Assembly (NCBI RefSeq): GCF_009857835.1
Contig: NZ_WWCL01000002.1
Span: 248,001-312,000 of the forward strand
Source of the DNA: Duganella fentianensis
GTDB lineage: Bacteria > Pseudomonadota > Gammaproteobacteria > Burkholderiales > Burkholderiaceae_D
Length of the DNA: 64,000 nt
Direction: 5' to 3'
The position numbers and the translations under genes were made by a program. Below, in pieces: positions 1 to 10,241 of the stretch (position 1 is the stretch's first letter; each line of letters opens with the position of its first letter). The notes under the pieces are model-generated. The model made no database searches and was not told the origin of the DNA. It saw only the letters and a program-made list of their open reading frames with translations.

Positions 1-21
1 TTCGTAACGACTATTAATGCC

Positions 22-1071
22 ATGGGCGCCAACAGTGTGCTGGCCCCGGCATGGCCGCTGATCTGGGCCATGATCCGTATCGTGGTGGTACTGCTGCCGC
101 TGATGGGTCTGGTGGCTTACCTGACCCTGTGGGAACGTAAGTTTATCGGCTGGATCCAGATCCGTGTGGGTCCTAACCGTGTCGGTCCTGCCGGTCTGCT
201 GCAGCCTATCGCCGACGCGCTGAAACTGCTGTTCAAAGAGATCATCACCCCGGCCAAGGCTAACCCTGGTCTGTTCGTGATCGGTCCTATCATGACCATC
301 ATGCCGGCACTGGCCGCATGGTCGGTGGTGCCTTTCGGTCCTGAAGCGGTACTGGCCAATGTGAACGCCGGTCTGCTGCTGCTGATGGCGATCACCTCGA
401 TGGAAGTGTACGGCATCATCATCGCCGGCTGGGCTTCGAACTCGAAGTACTCCTTCCTCGGCGCGATGCGTGCTTCGGCACAGATGATTTCCTACGAAAT
501 CCCGATGGGCTTCGTACTGGTAGTGATTCTGATGGTGTCCGGTTCGCTGAACTTCGGCGAAATCGTCGCCAGCCAGCAGCGCGGCATGATGGCGGCGCAA
601 GGCCTGAATCTGCTGTCGTGGAACTGGCTGCCACTGCTGCCACTGTTCGTGGTGTACCTGACTTCCGGTCTGGCCGAATGTAACCGTCACCCGTTCGACG
701 TGGTGGAAGGCGAGTCGGAGATCGTTGCAGGTCACATGGTGGAATACTCGGGTATGGCCTACGCCATGTTCATGCTGGCCGAATACGCCAACATGATCCT
801 GATCGCCACGCTGGCTTCGATCATGTTCCTCGGTGGCTGGTCGGCACCGCTGGCTGCACTCGAATTCTGGGGCGGTTTCGGTGGCTTCTTCTGGCTGTTC
901 GCTAAGGTCTTCTTCCTGGTCTCGGTGTTCATCTGGGTGCGCGGTACCTTCCCACGCTACCGCTATGACCAGATCATGCGTCTGGGCTGGAAAGTGTTCA
1001 TCCCTCTGACGCTGGTGTATCTGGTACTGGTGGCAGGCGTGATGCAGACCTCCTGGAATATCTGGAAGTAA
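22..1071 (+). CDS. nuoH: NADH-quinone oxidoreductase subunit H
   Basis: Membrane subunit of complex I that joins the hydrophilic arm to the proton-pumping arm and forms much of the quinone-binding cavity. The 349-residue length is normal for NuoH. It has about eight hydrophobic segments, and family-typical stretches are visible: an [23 protein letters not shown] loop near residues 39-57 and the [13 protein letters not shown] acidic quinone-site loop near residue 222. It is the first complete gene in the window. The few bases before it should be the tail of nuoG, but too little is present to call. nuoI follows 12 bp downstream, so the two are co-transcribed. Confidence 0.97.
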   Translation: MGANSVLAPAWPLIWAMIRIVVVLLPLMGLVAYLTLWERKFIGWIQIRVGPNRVGPAGLLQPIADALKLLFKEIITPAKANPGLFVIGPIMTIMPALAAWSVVPFGPEAVLANVNAGLLLLMAITSMEVYGIIIAGWASNSKYSFLGAMRASAQMISYEIPMGFVLVVILMVSGSLNFGEIVASQQRGMMAAQGLNLLSWNWLPLLPLFVVYLTSGLAECNRHPFDVVEGESEIVAGHMVEYSGMAYAMFMLAEYANMILIATLASIMFLGGWSAPLAALEFWGGFGGFFWLFAKVFFLVSVFIWVRGTFPRYRYDQIMRLGWKVFIPLTLVYLVLVAGVMQTSWNIWK

Positions 1072-1083
1072 GGATTAGAGAAT

Positions 1084-1572
1084 ATGGAACGTTTAAAAGA
1101 TTTCATCGGCAGCTTCATGCTGACCGAACTGATCAAAGGGATGGCGCTGACGGGCAAGTATATGTTCTCGCGCAAAATCACCGTGCAGTACCCGGAAGAG
1201 AAGACGCCGATGTCGCCACGTTTCCGTGGCCTGCATGCACTGCGTCGTTATCCTAACGGTGAAGAGCGCTGCATCGCCTGCAAACTGTGCGAAGCAGTGT
1301 GCCCGGCGATGGCGATCAGCATCGAGTCGGAACAGCGTGCTGACGGTTCGCGCCGTACCACCCGTTACGACATCGATCTGACCAAGTGCATCTTCTGCGG
1401 CTTCTGCGAAGAATCCTGCCCGGTCGATTCCATCGTTGAAACGCATGTACTGGAATACCACGGCGAAAAACGCGGCGATCTGTACTACACGAAAGAGATG
1501 CTGCTGGCAGTTGGTGATCGCTACGAATCAGAGATCGCCGAAGCACGCGCAGCCGACGCTCCTTACCGCTGA
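1084..1572 (+). CDS. nuoI: NADH-quinone oxidoreductase subunit I (2x[4Fe-4S] ferredoxin)
   Basis: Iron-sulfur subunit of complex I that carries clusters N6a and N6b and passes electrons towards N2 and quinone. Two complete CxxCxxCxxxCP motifs are visible, with cysteines at residues 63/66/69/73 and 102/105/108/112. The length of 162 residues is standard, and the amphipathic N-terminus fits attachment to the membrane arm. It lies between nuoH (12 bp upstream) and nuoJ (79 bp downstream), the conserved order in 14-subunit operons. Confidence 0.97.
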   Translation: MERLKDFIGSFMLTELIKGMALTGKYMFSRKITVQYPEEKTPMSPRFRGLHALRRYPNGEERCIACKLCEAVCPAMAISIESEQRADGSRRTTRYDIDLTKCIFCGFCEESCPVDSIVETHVLEYHGEKRGDLYYTKEMLLAVGDRYESEIAEARAADAPYR

Positions 1573-1651
1573 TCGTTGCCGGCCCTGTGCCGGCATCTCA
1601 GTGTCGCTGTTTGACTGTGATTCTCAATTATGTACGTCTCTTGGGTTAGTT

Positions 1652-2281
1652 ATGGAATTTAAAACTGCTTTGTTCTACGCCTTCTCAGCCATCATGATTC
1701 TGGCTGCGACGCGCGTTATCACGGCCCGCAACCCGGTGCACGCAGCACTGTTCCTGGTGCTGGCGTTCTTCTCGGCAGCCGGCATCTGGATGCTGCTGGA
1801 AGCGGAGTTCCTCGCCATCGTGCTGGTACTCGTCTACGTGGGCGCCGTGATGGTGCTGTTCCTGTTCGTGGTGATGATGCTCGATCTGGATACCGACAAG
1901 ATGCGCCAGGGCTTCTGGAGCTATCTGCCGCTGGCCTCGGCCATCGGCGCGCTGATCGTGCTGGAAATGGCTGCCGTGCTGTGGCGCTCGTTCTACGCGA
2001 TGGAACAGCAACCGGTTAACGCCGGCAATATCGGCGGCACCAAAGAACTGGGCCTGCTGATCTACACCAAATACATCTACGGCTTCGAAGTCGCTGCAGC
2101 AGTGCTGCTGGTGGCTATCATCGCTGCCGTGGCGCTGACCCTGCGCAAGCGCAAGGACATCAAATATCTCGACCCGTCGGAAGCGGTACGCGTCAAGCGT
2201 AACGACCGTCTGCGCATCGTCAAAGTCGATGCCGTCAGCACGCGCGGCGCGGCCGAAGCAGAAGTTAAGGAGGCACCATGA
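1652..2281 (+). CDS. nuoJ: NADH-quinone oxidoreductase subunit J
   Basis: Small membrane subunit of complex I, 209 residues with five predicted hydrophobic helices. The pi-bulge helix region of the family ([20 protein letters not shown]) is recognisable near residues 60-75. The reading frame is open further upstream into nuoI, but homology begins at [13 protein letters not shown], so I place the start at the ATG at 1652. The last codons overlap the nuoK start by 4 bp (ATGA), which points to translational coupling. Confidence 0.95.
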   Translation: MEFKTALFYAFSAIMILAATRVITARNPVHAALFLVLAFFSAAGIWMLLEAEFLAIVLVLVYVGAVMVLFLFVVMMLDLDTDKMRQGFWSYLPLASAIGALIVLEMAAVLWRSFYAMEQQPVNAGNIGGTKELGLLIYTKYIYGFEVAAAVLLVAIIAAVALTLRKRKDIKYLDPSEAVRVKRNDRLRIVKVDAVSTRGAAEAEVKEAP

Positions 2282-2586
2282 CTTTATCGCTGGCTCACTA
2301 CCTCGTTCTTGGCGCGATACTGTTCGCGATCTCGATCGTCGGTATTTTCCTCAATCGCAAAAATATCATCGTCCTGCTGATGGCCATCGAACTGATGCTG
2401 CTGGCAGTGAACATGAACTTTATCGCGTTCTCCCATTATCTGGGTGACGCGGCCGGGCAGATCTTCGTGTTCTTCATTCTGACCGTCGCCGCTGCCGAAT
2501 CGGCAATCGGCCTCGCGATTCTGGTGGTGATGTTCCGTAATCTGGACACCATCAATGTAGAAGACCTGGATAGCTTGAAGGGTTAA
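2278..2586 (+). CDS. nuoK: NADH-quinone oxidoreductase subunit K
   Basis: Three-helix membrane subunit of complex I, 102 residues, the usual length. The conserved membrane glutamates of NuoK are present: one in the IELMLLAVN segment near residue 37 and one in the [10 protein letters not shown] segment near residue 71. Both are implicated in proton translocation in this family. It overlaps the nuoJ stop codon by 4 bp, and an AAGGAGG-like ribosome site sits just before the start. Confidence 0.96.
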   Translation: MTLSLAHYLVLGAILFAISIVGIFLNRKNIIVLLMAIELMLLAVNMNFIAFSHYLGDAAGQIFVFFILTVAAAESAIGLAILVVMFRNLDTINVEDLDSLKG

Positions 2587-2634
2587 TCCTTCGTGGCTAA
2601 GTTCAATTTCGAATAATAACGATTAAGGTTCATC

Positions 2635-4728
2635 ATGGCGGTTACTCTTAACCCTAATCTCCTACTGGCCGTACCACTGGCGCCGCTGGCCGGCTCCGCG
2701 ATTGCCGGCCTGTTAGGAACACAATTTTTCGGCAACGTGGTGGGGCGCAAGGTCTCGCACACGGCGACCATTCTGGGCGTGCTGGTAGCATTCATCCTGT
2801 CGGCGATGACGTTGAACGACGTGATCGGCGGTGCCAGCTACAACGGCACCGTGTACAACTGGATGACGGTCGGCACCATCAAACTGGTGGTCGGCTTCCA
2901 GATCGACGCGCTGTCGGCGATGATGATGTGCGTAGTGACCTTCGTGTCGCTGATGGTGCACATCTACACCATCGGCTACATGGCAGAAGATGAAGGCTAC
3001 AACCGCTTCTTCGCCTACATCTCGCTGTTCACCTTCTCGATGCTGATGCTGGTTATGTCCAACAACTTCCTGCAGCTGTTCTTCGGCTGGGAAGCTGTGG
3101 GTCTGGTGTCGTATCTGCTGATCGGCTTCTGGTATACCCGCCCGACCGCCATCGTGGCCAACATGAAAGCCTTCCTGGTCAACCGTGTGGGTGACTTCGG
3201 CTTCATCCTCGGTATCGGTCTGCTGCTGGCTTACGCCGGTTCGATGGATTACAAAGAAGTGTTTGACAAGAAGCAGCAGCTGGCGGCGCTGACCCTGCCG
3301 GGCACCGACTGGGCACTGCTGACCGTGGCCTGTATCTGCCTGTTCATCGGCGCGATGGGTAAATCGGCCCAGTTCCCGCTGCACGTCTGGCTGCCAGACT
3401 CGATGGAAGGTCCGACCCCGATTTCGGCACTGATCCACGCGGCGACCATGGTTACCGCCGGTATCTTCATGGTGACCCGTATGTCGCCACTGTTCGAACT
3501 GTCGGATACGGCACTGTCCTTCATCCTCGTGATCGGCTCGATTACCGCGCTGTTCATGGGCTTCCTCGGCATCATCCAGAACGACATCAAGCGCGTGGTC
3601 GCTTACTCGACCCTGTCGCAGCTCGGCTACATGACCGTGGCACTGGGCGCATCGGCTTACTCGGTGGCCGTGTTCCACCTGATGACCCACGCCTTCTTCA
3701 AAGCGCTGCTGTTCCTCGGCGCCGGTTCGGTGATCATCGGTATGCACCACGATCAGGACATCCGCAACATGGGTGGTCTGCGTAAATACATGCCTATCAC
3801 CTGGATCACTTCGCTGCTGGGTTCGCTGGCTCTGATCGGTACCCCGTTCTTCTCCGGCTTCTACTCGAAAGATTCGATCATCGAAGCAGTAGGGGAGAGC
3901 CACCTGTGGGGCGCCGGCTTCGCTAACTTCGCCGTGCTGGCTGGCGTGTTCGTGACCGCGTTCTACTCGTTCCGTATGTACTTCCTGGTGTTCCACGGTG
4001 AAGAGCGCTTCGGCAAAGCTCACCACGACGACCACCACGCCCATGCTCCGGCTGCTGCCGCTGCACATGACGATGGCCACGGCCATGACGATCATGGTCA
4101 CGATGACCACGACGACCACGCGCACCACGGTCTGGCTCCGGGCCAGAAACCGCACGAGTCGCCATTCGTTGTGTGGTTCCCGCTGGCGATGCTGGCCATC
4201 CCTTCGGTCATCATCGGCTATCTGGCCATCGGCCCTATGCTGTACGGCGATTTCTTCAAAGGCGTGATCACCTTCGGTGCCAACCACCCTGTGATGGAAG
4301 AACTGGCACACGAGTTCCACGGCCCAGTGGCCATGGCGATGCACGCACTGACCTCGCTGCCTCTGTGGCTGGCGATCTCCGGTGTGGCTACCTCGTACTA
4401 CTGCTACATGATCAACCCGCGCGTTCCTGCCTGGTTCTACGAGAAGTTCAAGTTCCTGCACACCCTGCTGGAGAACAAGTACTACATGGACAAGTTCAAC
4501 GAGACCGTGTTCGCCGGCGGCGCACGCCTGCTGGGCAATGGTCTGTGGACTGTGGGCGACCGCACCCTGATCGACGGCCTGCTGGTCAACGGCAGCGCCA
4601 AAGTGGTGGGCTGGTTCTCGACGCTGACCCGTTTGGCGCAGACTGGTTATATCTACCACTACGCGTTTGTCATGATCCTCGGCATTCTGGGGTTCCTGAT
4701 CTACTTCCTGCCGTTTTGGCACGCTTAA
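2635..4728 (+). CDS. nuoL: NADH-quinone oxidoreductase subunit L
   Basis: Largest antiporter-like proton-pumping subunit of complex I, 697 residues against roughly 610-620 in E. coli. The conserved GWEAVGLVSYLLIGFW segment (pumping glutamate) and the key lysines in GKSAQFPLHVWLPDSMEGPTPISALIHAATM are visible. The C-terminal region should form the long lateral helix. The extra length includes a His/Asp-rich hydrophilic stretch at about residues 461-500, between two membrane helices. nuoM starts 31 bp downstream. Confidence 0.97.
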   Translation: MAVTLNPNLLLAVPLAPLAGSAIAGLLGTQFFGNVVGRKVSHTATILGVLVAFILSAMTLNDVIGGASYNGTVYNWMTVGTIKLVVGFQIDALSAMMMCVVTFVSLMVHIYTIGYMAEDEGYNRFFAYISLFTFSMLMLVMSNNFLQLFFGWEAVGLVSYLLIGFWYTRPTAIVANMKAFLVNRVGDFGFILGIGLLLAYAGSMDYKEVFDKKQQLAALTLPGTDWALLTVACICLFIGAMGKSAQFPLHVWLPDSMEGPTPISALIHAATMVTAGIFMVTRMSPLFELSDTALSFILVIGSITALFMGFLGIIQNDIKRVVAYSTLSQLGYMTVALGASAYSVAVFHLMTHAFFKALLFLGAGSVIIGMHHDQDIRNMGGLRKYMPITWITSLLGSLALIGTPFFSGFYSKDSIIEAVGESHLWGAGFANFAVLAGVFVTAFYSFRMYFLVFHGEERFGKAHHDDHHAHAPAAAAAHDDGHGHDDHGHDDHDDHAHHGLAPGQKPHESPFVVWFPLAMLAIPSVIIGYLAIGPMLYGDFFKGVITFGANHPVMEELAHEFHGPVAMAMHALTSLPLWLAISGVATSYYCYMINPRVPAWFYEKFKFLHTLLENKYYMDKFNETVFAGGARLLGNGLWTVGDRTLIDGLLVNGSAKVVGWFSTLTRLAQTGYIYHYAFVMILGILGFLIYFLPFWHA

Positions 4729-4759
4729 TTAGCTGATACGCAAAGAGATAAAGATAACC

Positions 4760-6265
4760 ATGATGCAGTCAACTATATCTACCTTACCTCCGTACCTGAG
4801 CCTCGCGATCTGGCTCCCGATTATCTTCGGCCTGATCGTGCTGGCCATCGGTCGCGATACCAACGCCGCGCTGGTGCGCGTTGGTTCGCTGATCGGCGCT
4901 CTGGTGAGCTTCGCGGCCACCATTCCGCTGATTACCAACTTTGACAACGCCGCGCACGGCATGCAGTTCGTCGAGCGCTCGCCGTGGATCGAACGCTTCA
5001 ACATCTTCTACTCGCTCGGTATCGACGGCCTGTCGCTGTGGTTCGTACCGCTGACCGCCTTCATCACCGTGATCGTGGTGATCTCGGCATGGCAGGTGAT
5101 CCAGAAGCGCGTGGCCCAGTACATGGGCGCCTTCCTGATCCTGTCGGGTCTGATGATCGGCGTGTTCGCCGCCATGGACGGCCTGCTGTTCTACTTCTTC
5201 TTCGAAGCGACCCTGATCCCGATGTACATCATCATCGGTGTGTGGGGTGGTGAAAACCGCGTGTACGCTTCGTTCAAGTTCTTCCTGTACACCTTCTTCG
5301 GTTCGCTGCTGACGCTGGTCGCCATCATCTACCTGTACAAAGTGTCGGGCGGTAGCTTCGACATCCTGATGTGGCACAAGATTGCCCTGACGATGAAAGA
5401 GCAGATCTTCATCTTCCTGGCCTTCTTCATGGCCTTCGCCGTGAAAGTACCAATGTTCCCGGTGCACACCTGGCTGCCAGACGTGCACGTGGAAGCGCCT
5501 ACCGGCGGTTCCGCCGTGCTGGCTGCCATCATGCTGAAACTCGGTGCTTACGGCTTCCTGCGTTTCTCGCTGCCTATCACCCCGGACGCATCGAAATATC
5601 TGGCCGGTTTCGTCATCACCCTGTCGCTGATCGCCGTGATCTACATCGGTCTGGTGGCGCTGGTACAGAAAGACATGAAAAAGCTGGTGGCCTACTCGTC
5701 GATCGCCCACATGGGCTTCGTCACGCTGGGCTTCTTCATCTTCAATGAAATGGCAGTGCAGGGCGCTATCGTGCAGATGATCTCGCACGGCTTCATCTCG
5801 GGCGCCATGTTCCTGTGTATCGGTGTGCTGTACGATCAGGCTCACTCGCGCCAGATCGCCGACTACGGTGGTGTGGTCAACAAGATGCCGAAGTTCGCAG
5901 CCCTGTTCATCTTCTTCTCGATGGCTAACTGCGGCCTGCCAGCGACTTCCGGCTTCGTCGGCGAGTTCATGGTGATCCTCGGCGCTACCCAGTACAACTT
6001 CGTTATCGGTCTGCTGGCTGCAACTGCGCTGATCTTCGGCGCTGCCTACTCGCTGTGGATGGCCAAGCGCGTGATCTTCGGCAAAGTAGCCAACCACCAC
6101 GTAGCAGAACTGGTTGATGTGAACGGTCGTGAATTCTTCATGCTGGGCATCCTGGCTGTTGCAGTGCTGGCGATGGGCCTGTACCCAGCCCCATTCACTG
6201 ACACCATGCAAACCTCGGTTGCAGACCTGCTGGCGCACGTCGCCAAGAGCAAGCTGCCGTTCTGA
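4760..6265 (+). CDS. nuoM: NADH-quinone oxidoreductase subunit M
   Basis: Second antiporter-like proton-pumping subunit of complex I, 501 residues with about fourteen hydrophobic segments. Diagnostic stretches are the [18 protein letters not shown] segment with its conserved glutamate and the [20 protein letters not shown] segment with its lysine. Two ATGs stand in tandem at 4760 and 4763, and I chose the first. The gene is in the canonical position between nuoL and nuoN. Confidence 0.97.
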   Translation: MMQSTISTLPPYLSLAIWLPIIFGLIVLAIGRDTNAALVRVGSLIGALVSFAATIPLITNFDNAAHGMQFVERSPWIERFNIFYSLGIDGLSLWFVPLTAFITVIVVISAWQVIQKRVAQYMGAFLILSGLMIGVFAAMDGLLFYFFFEATLIPMYIIIGVWGGENRVYASFKFFLYTFFGSLLTLVAIIYLYKVSGGSFDILMWHKIALTMKEQIFIFLAFFMAFAVKVPMFPVHTWLPDVHVEAPTGGSAVLAAIMLKLGAYGFLRFSLPITPDASKYLAGFVITLSLIAVIYIGLVALVQKDMKKLVAYSSIAHMGFVTLGFFIFNEMAVQGAIVQMISHGFISGAMFLCIGVLYDQAHSRQIADYGGVVNKMPKFAALFIFFSMANCGLPATSGFVGEFMVILGATQYNFVIGLLAATALIFGAAYSLWMAKRVIFGKVANHHVAELVDVNGREFFMLGILAVAVLAMGLYPAPFTDTMQTSVADLLAHVAKSKLPF

Positions 6266-6281
6266 TAGCGGAAACAAAACA

Positions 6282-7787
6282 ATGACTACTCCAATTCCAC
6301 AAGCTGTTATCGACATGGTGCCGGTGTACCCAGAAATGGTGTTGCTGATCGGTGCCTCGGCGATCCTGTTGATCGACATGTTCCTCAAAGAGGGACAGCG
6401 TTCGCTGACCTATCTGCTGTCGCTGGCGACGCTGCTGGTTGCCGGCGTCCTGAGCTACAACGACTTCGTTACCGGCCACACGGTCTACACCTTCAACGGT
6501 ATGTTCGTATCCGACCCTATGGCTAACCTGCTCAAGGTCTTCACCTACCTGACGGCAGGCCTGACGCTCGTGTATTCGCGCCAGTACGCTGATGACCGCG
6601 GTATGCTGAGCGGTAATCTGGGCGGCGAGTTCTACGTGCTTGCCCTGTTCACCGTGCTGGGCCAGATGGTGATGATCTCCGGTTCCAACTTCCTGTCCGT
6701 ATATCTGGGCGTGGAGCTGATGTCGCTGTCGCTGTACGCACTGGTCGCTCTGCGCCGTGACAACCACAAAGCTACTGAAGCTGCGATGAAGTACTTCGTA
6801 CTGGGCGCGCTGGCTTCCGGCTTCCTGCTGTACGGTATCTCGATGCTGTACGGCGCCACCGGCACGCTGGACATCCGTGGCGTTTCGGCCATGGTCGCTG
6901 GCGGTACCGTGAACAAGACTGTACTGATCTTCGGCGTGGTATTCCTCGTCGCTGGTCTGGCCTTCAAACTGGGCGCCGTACCATTCCATATGTGGGTACC
7001 GGACGTGTACGAAGGTTCGCCAACGGCAGTGACCCTGCTGCTGGGCGGCGCACCGAAAATCGCTACCTTCGCGATCTGCATCCGCCTGCTGGTGGAAGGT
7101 CTGATGCCGCTGGCATTCGACTGGCAGCAGATGCTGATGATCCTGGCCGTGCTGTCGCTGGCGATCGGTAACATCACTGCGATCGCCCAGACTAATCTGA
7201 AGCGTATGCTGGCTTACTCGACCATTGCGCAGATGGGCTTCGTTCTGCTGGGTCTGCTGGCTGGCGTAGCCGGTACCACCGACCGCACCGGTGCATCGGC
7301 TGCCTACAGCGCTGCCATGTACTACGTGATCACGTACGTGCTGACCACCATCGGCAGCTTCGGCATGCTGATGCTGCTGTCGCGTTCCGGTTTCGAAGCT
7401 GAAAATCTGGCCGACCTGAAAGGTCTGAGCAAGCGTAACGGCTGGTTCGCTGTCGTCATGTCGGCGCTGATGTTCTCGCTGGCCGGTGTGCCACCGATGA
7501 TGGGCTTCGCTGCCAAGTTCTCGGTACTGACCGCCGTGCTGGGCACCGGCCAGATCTGGCTGACCGTACTGGCTGTGATGTTCTCGCTGATCGGCGCGTT
7601 CTACTACCTGCGCGTAGTGAAAGTGATGTGGTTCGATGAAGCTGCCGACGAGTCGCCTATCGTCGTCAAGGCCGACATGAGCGTGGCTCTGAGCCTGAAC
7701 GCGATCGCTATCGTGCTGCTGGGTGTACTGCCAGGCCCGCTGCTGGCAGCCTGCCTGAAAGCCATGACCATCACCCTGAACACCTGA
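6282..7787 (+). CDS. nuoN: NADH-quinone oxidoreductase subunit N
   Basis: Third antiporter-like proton-pumping subunit of complex I, 501 residues. Typical features are the [17 protein letters not shown] segment with the conserved glutamate and the [21 protein letters not shown] segment with the conserved lysine. The frame is open upstream into nuoM. I take the ATG at 6282, after the nuoM stop at 6265, because homology begins there. The stop codon overlaps the next start by one base (TGATG), so the DUF2818 gene is probably translationally coupled. Confidence 0.96.
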   Translation: MTTPIPQAVIDMVPVYPEMVLLIGASAILLIDMFLKEGQRSLTYLLSLATLLVAGVLSYNDFVTGHTVYTFNGMFVSDPMANLLKVFTYLTAGLTLVYSRQYADDRGMLSGNLGGEFYVLALFTVLGQMVMISGSNFLSVYLGVELMSLSLYALVALRRDNHKATEAAMKYFVLGALASGFLLYGISMLYGATGTLDIRGVSAMVAGGTVNKTVLIFGVVFLVAGLAFKLGAVPFHMWVPDVYEGSPTAVTLLLGGAPKIATFAICIRLLVEGLMPLAFDWQQMLMILAVLSLAIGNITAIAQTNLKRMLAYSTIAQMGFVLLGLLAGVAGTTDRTGASAAYSAAMYYVITYVLTTIGSFGMLMLLSRSGFEAENLADLKGLSKRNGWFAVVMSALMFSLAGVPPMMGFAAKFSVLTAVLGTGQIWLTVLAVMFSLIGAFYYLRVVKVMWFDEAADESPIVVKADMSVALSLNAIAIVLLGVLPGPLLAACLKAMTITLNT

Positions 7788-8092
7788 TGGACATTTCCGT
7801 AGCAAGCTGGTTGGTCATCGTCATCGCGATTGCGGCGGCCAACCTGCCATTCTTCAACGAGCGCCTCTTCGCGCTCGTGCCCAGCCGCTGGGAGAGCAAG
7901 CCGCTGTTCGTGCGGCTGTTCGAAATGGTCGTGCTCTTCTTTGCGGTGGGTGTCATCGGCTTCGCTCTCGAAGGCCGCCTCGGCAACCGCTTCCCGCAAA
8001 CGTGGGAGTTCTATGCCATCTCCGCCTGCCTGTTCATCGTGCTGGCTTTCCCCGGATTCATTCTGCGTTACCTGCGCAAGCGCCACGACTGA
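7787..8092 (+). CDS. DUF2818 family small membrane protein at the end of the nuo operon
   Basis: A 101-residue protein with three hydrophobic segments (about residues 4-21, 41-62 and 75-93) and a basic C-terminus (RYLRKRHD). It matches my memory of DUF2818, a betaproteobacterial family found just after nuoN. The one-base TGATG overlap with nuoN makes co-translation likely. An accessory or assembly role for complex I is plausible from position alone; no catalytic motif is visible and I know of no demonstrated function. Confidence 0.85.
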   Translation: MDISVASWLVIVIAIAAANLPFFNERLFALVPSRWESKPLFVRLFEMVVLFFAVGVIGFALEGRLGNRFPQTWEFYAISACLFIVLAFPGFILRYLRKRHD

Positions 8093-8125
8093 TACACTAT
8101 CGTTCTTCAACGACGTGGAGCAGGC

Positions 8126-8680
8126 ATGGACAAACATCTGGTAGAAACCCGTATCGACGGTGAACTGGTCTACGACGGCCATTTCCTCAAAATCCAGCGC
8201 GATACTATCGAACTGCCGGACGGCCAGCATACCAGGCGCGAATACGTGCTGCATCCGGGCGCGGTGGTGATCCTGCCGCTGCTCGATGATGGCACGGTGC
8301 TGATGGAGCGCCAGTTCCGCTATCCGCTGCATCAGGTATTCATCGAATTCCCCGCCGGTAAAATCGACCATAACGAAGACCCGCTGGCCAGCGCCAAGCG
8401 CGAACTCGAAGAAGAAACCGGCTACACGGCCAGCGAGTGGCAGTACGTCACGCGCATCCATAATGCCATCGCCTATTCGGATGAGCATCTGGACCTGTAT
8501 CTGGCGCGCGGCCTGAAAGCCGGCCAGCAGAAGCTGGACGAAGGCGAATTCCTCGAAACCTATACGGCCACCATCGACGAACTGCTGCAAGGCGTGCGTG
8601 ATGGTTCGATCACCGACGTGAAGACGGTGATCGGCATCTTCTGGCTCGACAAGCTGCGCGCGGGCGACTGGAAACTCTGA
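8126..8680 (+). CDS. Nudix hydrolase, ADP-ribose pyrophosphatase-like
   Basis: A 184-residue hydrolase predicted to cleave ADP-ribose or a related nucleoside diphosphate derivative. A complete Nudix box GX5EX7REUXEEXGU is visible at residues 78-100, with the metal-binding glutamates in RELEEETGY. Upstream lies the MERQFRYPLHQVFIEFPAGKI stretch typical of the ADP-ribose pyrophosphatase subgroup. A GGAGCAGGC ribosome site precedes the ATG. Its position after nuo suggests housekeeping of NAD breakdown products, which is an inference. The stop overlaps the next gene by one base. Confidence 0.93.
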   Translation: MDKHLVETRIDGELVYDGHFLKIQRDTIELPDGQHTRREYVLHPGAVVILPLLDDGTVLMERQFRYPLHQVFIEFPAGKIDHNEDPLASAKRELEEETGYTASEWQYVTRIHNAIAYSDEHLDLYLARGLKAGQQKLDEGEFLETYTATIDELLQGVRDGSITDVKTVIGIFWLDKLRAGDWKL

Positions 8681-9444
8681 TGAAACTGCGCGTGCTGCGG
8701 GCATGGAGCAAGCTGGCAGCCAGCGCTGCGGCGGCTGCACTATCTGCTGCCATGGCCGTCTGTGTGCCGGCGACGGCCATGGCTGCAATGGCTACGGATA
8801 GCGCTGCCGGCCGCACGCCGTTTCAGGTACGCTGCGAAGATACTATCGCCAAGACTGTGTCCGTGCTGTCCTCGCGCAGCAATGGCTATACCATCAACAA
8901 CCAGCTGCCCTTCAATCAGCTCACCGCGCGTAGCGGCAGTGCCGCCAATGGCATGGCCACGCTGGGCCTGACGGTAACGAATGGCCAGTACGCGGTCAAA
9001 CTGGGCGGCACCATTTTGCAGGATGCGACCAGCGGCTACGAGTGCATCGCGCCACGGGTGGAGCTGTCACTCAACTACTCGCCCGTGCTGATTTACGTTA
9101 GCAACGAGTTCGCCCCCGGTTCCTGCGGCTATCAGGTGATACTCGAGCATGAGCAGCGGCACCTGCAGGCATATATGGATAATCTGGCGCGCGTGGAAAA
9201 AGTGGTGCGCGATGCGCTGAACAAGCGCTTCGACGCCAGACCGCTGTATGCGCCATCGGGTACGGCCATGTCGGCGCTGGAGCACGAAATCAGCAGCAAG
9301 TGGTTCCCGTTTATCCGCGATGAATTCGACAAGGGCAAAGATAAACAGGCGCAGATCGATACGCCGGAAGAATATGCCCGCATGGGCAAGGTGTGCAATG
9401 GCGAAGTCGCCGCCACCATTTTGAAGCGCTTACATAAACAATAA
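8680..9444 (+). CDS. Exported protein with an HExxH motif, putative zinc metalloprotease
   Basis: A 254-residue protein with a cleavable signal peptide (basic start, alanine-rich core, AxA region near residues 28-33). The central domain carries HEQRH within VILEHEQRHLQAYMDNL, at about residues 149-160. This fits the zinc HExxH motif on a helix, as in DUF922-type putative peptidases, though I cannot assign the family with confidence. The start overlaps the Nudix stop (TGATG). The stop codon lies inside the beginning of a 10-bp tandem repeat array. Function in the periplasm is inferred. Confidence 0.7.
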   Translation: MKLRVLRAWSKLAASAAAAALSAAMAVCVPATAMAAMATDSAAGRTPFQVRCEDTIAKTVSVLSSRSNGYTINNQLPFNQLTARSGSAANGMATLGLTVTNGQYAVKLGGTILQDATSGYECIAPRVELSLNYSPVLIYVSNEFAPGSCGYQVILEHEQRHLQAYMDNLARVEKVVRDALNKRFDARPLYAPSGTAMSALEHEISSKWFPFIRDEFDKGKDKQAQIDTPEEYARMGKVCNGEVAATILKRLHKQ

Positions 9445-9504
9445 TAAGCAATAACAAGCAATAACAAGCAATAACAAGCAATAACAAGCAATAACAAGCA
9501 ATAA
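9441..9504 (+). repeat. 10-bp tandem repeat array (ATAACAAGCA)n upstream of ispD
   Basis: About 6.4 head-to-tail copies of a decamer. The first copy is ATAATAAGCA, five perfect ATAACAAGCA copies follow (9451-9500), and a partial ATAA ends it. The array fills the gap between the stop codon of the exported HExxH gene and the ispD start, 5 bp before that ATG. There is no good Shine-Dalgarno sequence between the array and ispD. The period is one DNA helical turn, and adding or losing units would shift anything upstream relative to ispD. Confidence 0.95.
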
Positions 9505-9508
9505 GAAC

Positions 9509-10228
9509 ATGACTGATACGAATCCGACGCGACGCTATGTCGCTCTCTTGCCTGCCGCTGGTGTGGGCGCGCGCATGGCGGCCGGCTGCCCCAAACAGTA
9601 CCTGACAGTGGCAGGACAGCCCATGCTGCGCCATGCCGTCGAAGCTTTCCGCGCCAGTGCGCTGATCAGCCACACCTATGTGGTGGTGAGCGCCGCCGAC
9701 GGCTATATCGACGAAGTGCTGCCGGCCGGACTGGCCGGTGTCACGGTGCTGCGCTGTGGCGGTGCCACCCGCATGGACAGTGTGCTCAATGGCCTGCGCG
9801 CGATCCAGCGCGAGATGGCCGAGAGCGATATGGTGCTGGTGCACGATGCCGCCCGGCCCGGCCTGACGCCGACGCTGATCGCACGTCTGATCGACGGCGT
9901 GGGCGACGATGCGGCTGGCGGCCTGCTGGCGCTGCCTGTGGTCGATACCGTCAAGCGCAGTGCGCCGTCGGCGCAAGGCGTGTGCTCCGCCGCGACCATA
10001 CCGCGTAACGGCATGTGGCTGGCGCAGACGCCGCAGATGTTCAGCTACCAGCTGCTGCTGCGCGCGCTGGGCCGCGCCACCGATCCGGATGCGATTACCG
10101 ATGATGCCAGCGCGGTGGAACTGCTGGGCCTCACGCCGCGCCTGATCGAAGGCCATCCGCGCAATCTCAAAGTCACGCTGCCAGCCGACATCCGCATCGC
10201 GGAAATGTATCTGGCTGCCGGCGAATAA
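9509..10228 (+). CDS. ispD: 2-C-methyl-D-erythritol 4-phosphate cytidylyltransferase
   Basis: Third enzyme of the MEP pathway: it joins CTP and methylerythritol phosphate to give CDP-methylerythritol. The 239-residue protein has the nucleotide-binding start [20 protein letters not shown] with the catalytic Arg22 and Lys29 equivalents. The VLVHDAARP motif lies near residue 110 and a DDASAVE-type stretch near residue 195. ispF follows 13 bp downstream. The ATG is preceded only by the 10-bp tandem repeat, with no clear ribosome-binding site. Confidence 0.96.
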   Translation: MTDTNPTRRYVALLPAAGVGARMAAGCPKQYLTVAGQPMLRHAVEAFRASALISHTYVVVSAADGYIDEVLPAGLAGVTVLRCGGATRMDSVLNGLRAIQREMAESDMVLVHDAARPGLTPTLIARLIDGVGDDAAGGLLALPVVDTVKRSAPSAQGVCSAATIPRNGMWLAQTPQMFSYQLLLRALGRATDPDAITDDASAVELLGLTPRLIEGHPRNLKVTLPADIRIAEMYLAAGE

Positions 10229-10241
10229 CACAGGACAGACT

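Noticed and set aside
1..21. Tail of nuoG at the window start
   Set aside because: Two possible stop codons exist (positions 5-7 and 15-17) in different frames and too little sequence is present to decide.
2713..4722. Long open frame on the minus strand across nuoL (also across nuoM, nuoN and others)
   Set aside because: It is rich in His/Arg/Gln with no domain-like pattern, and lies antisense to a clearly conserved gene. Codon structure of GC-rich genes creates such frames.
9441..9504. Decamer array considered as a CRISPR
   Set aside because: The units are 10 bp with no spacers, so it is a simple tandem repeat.
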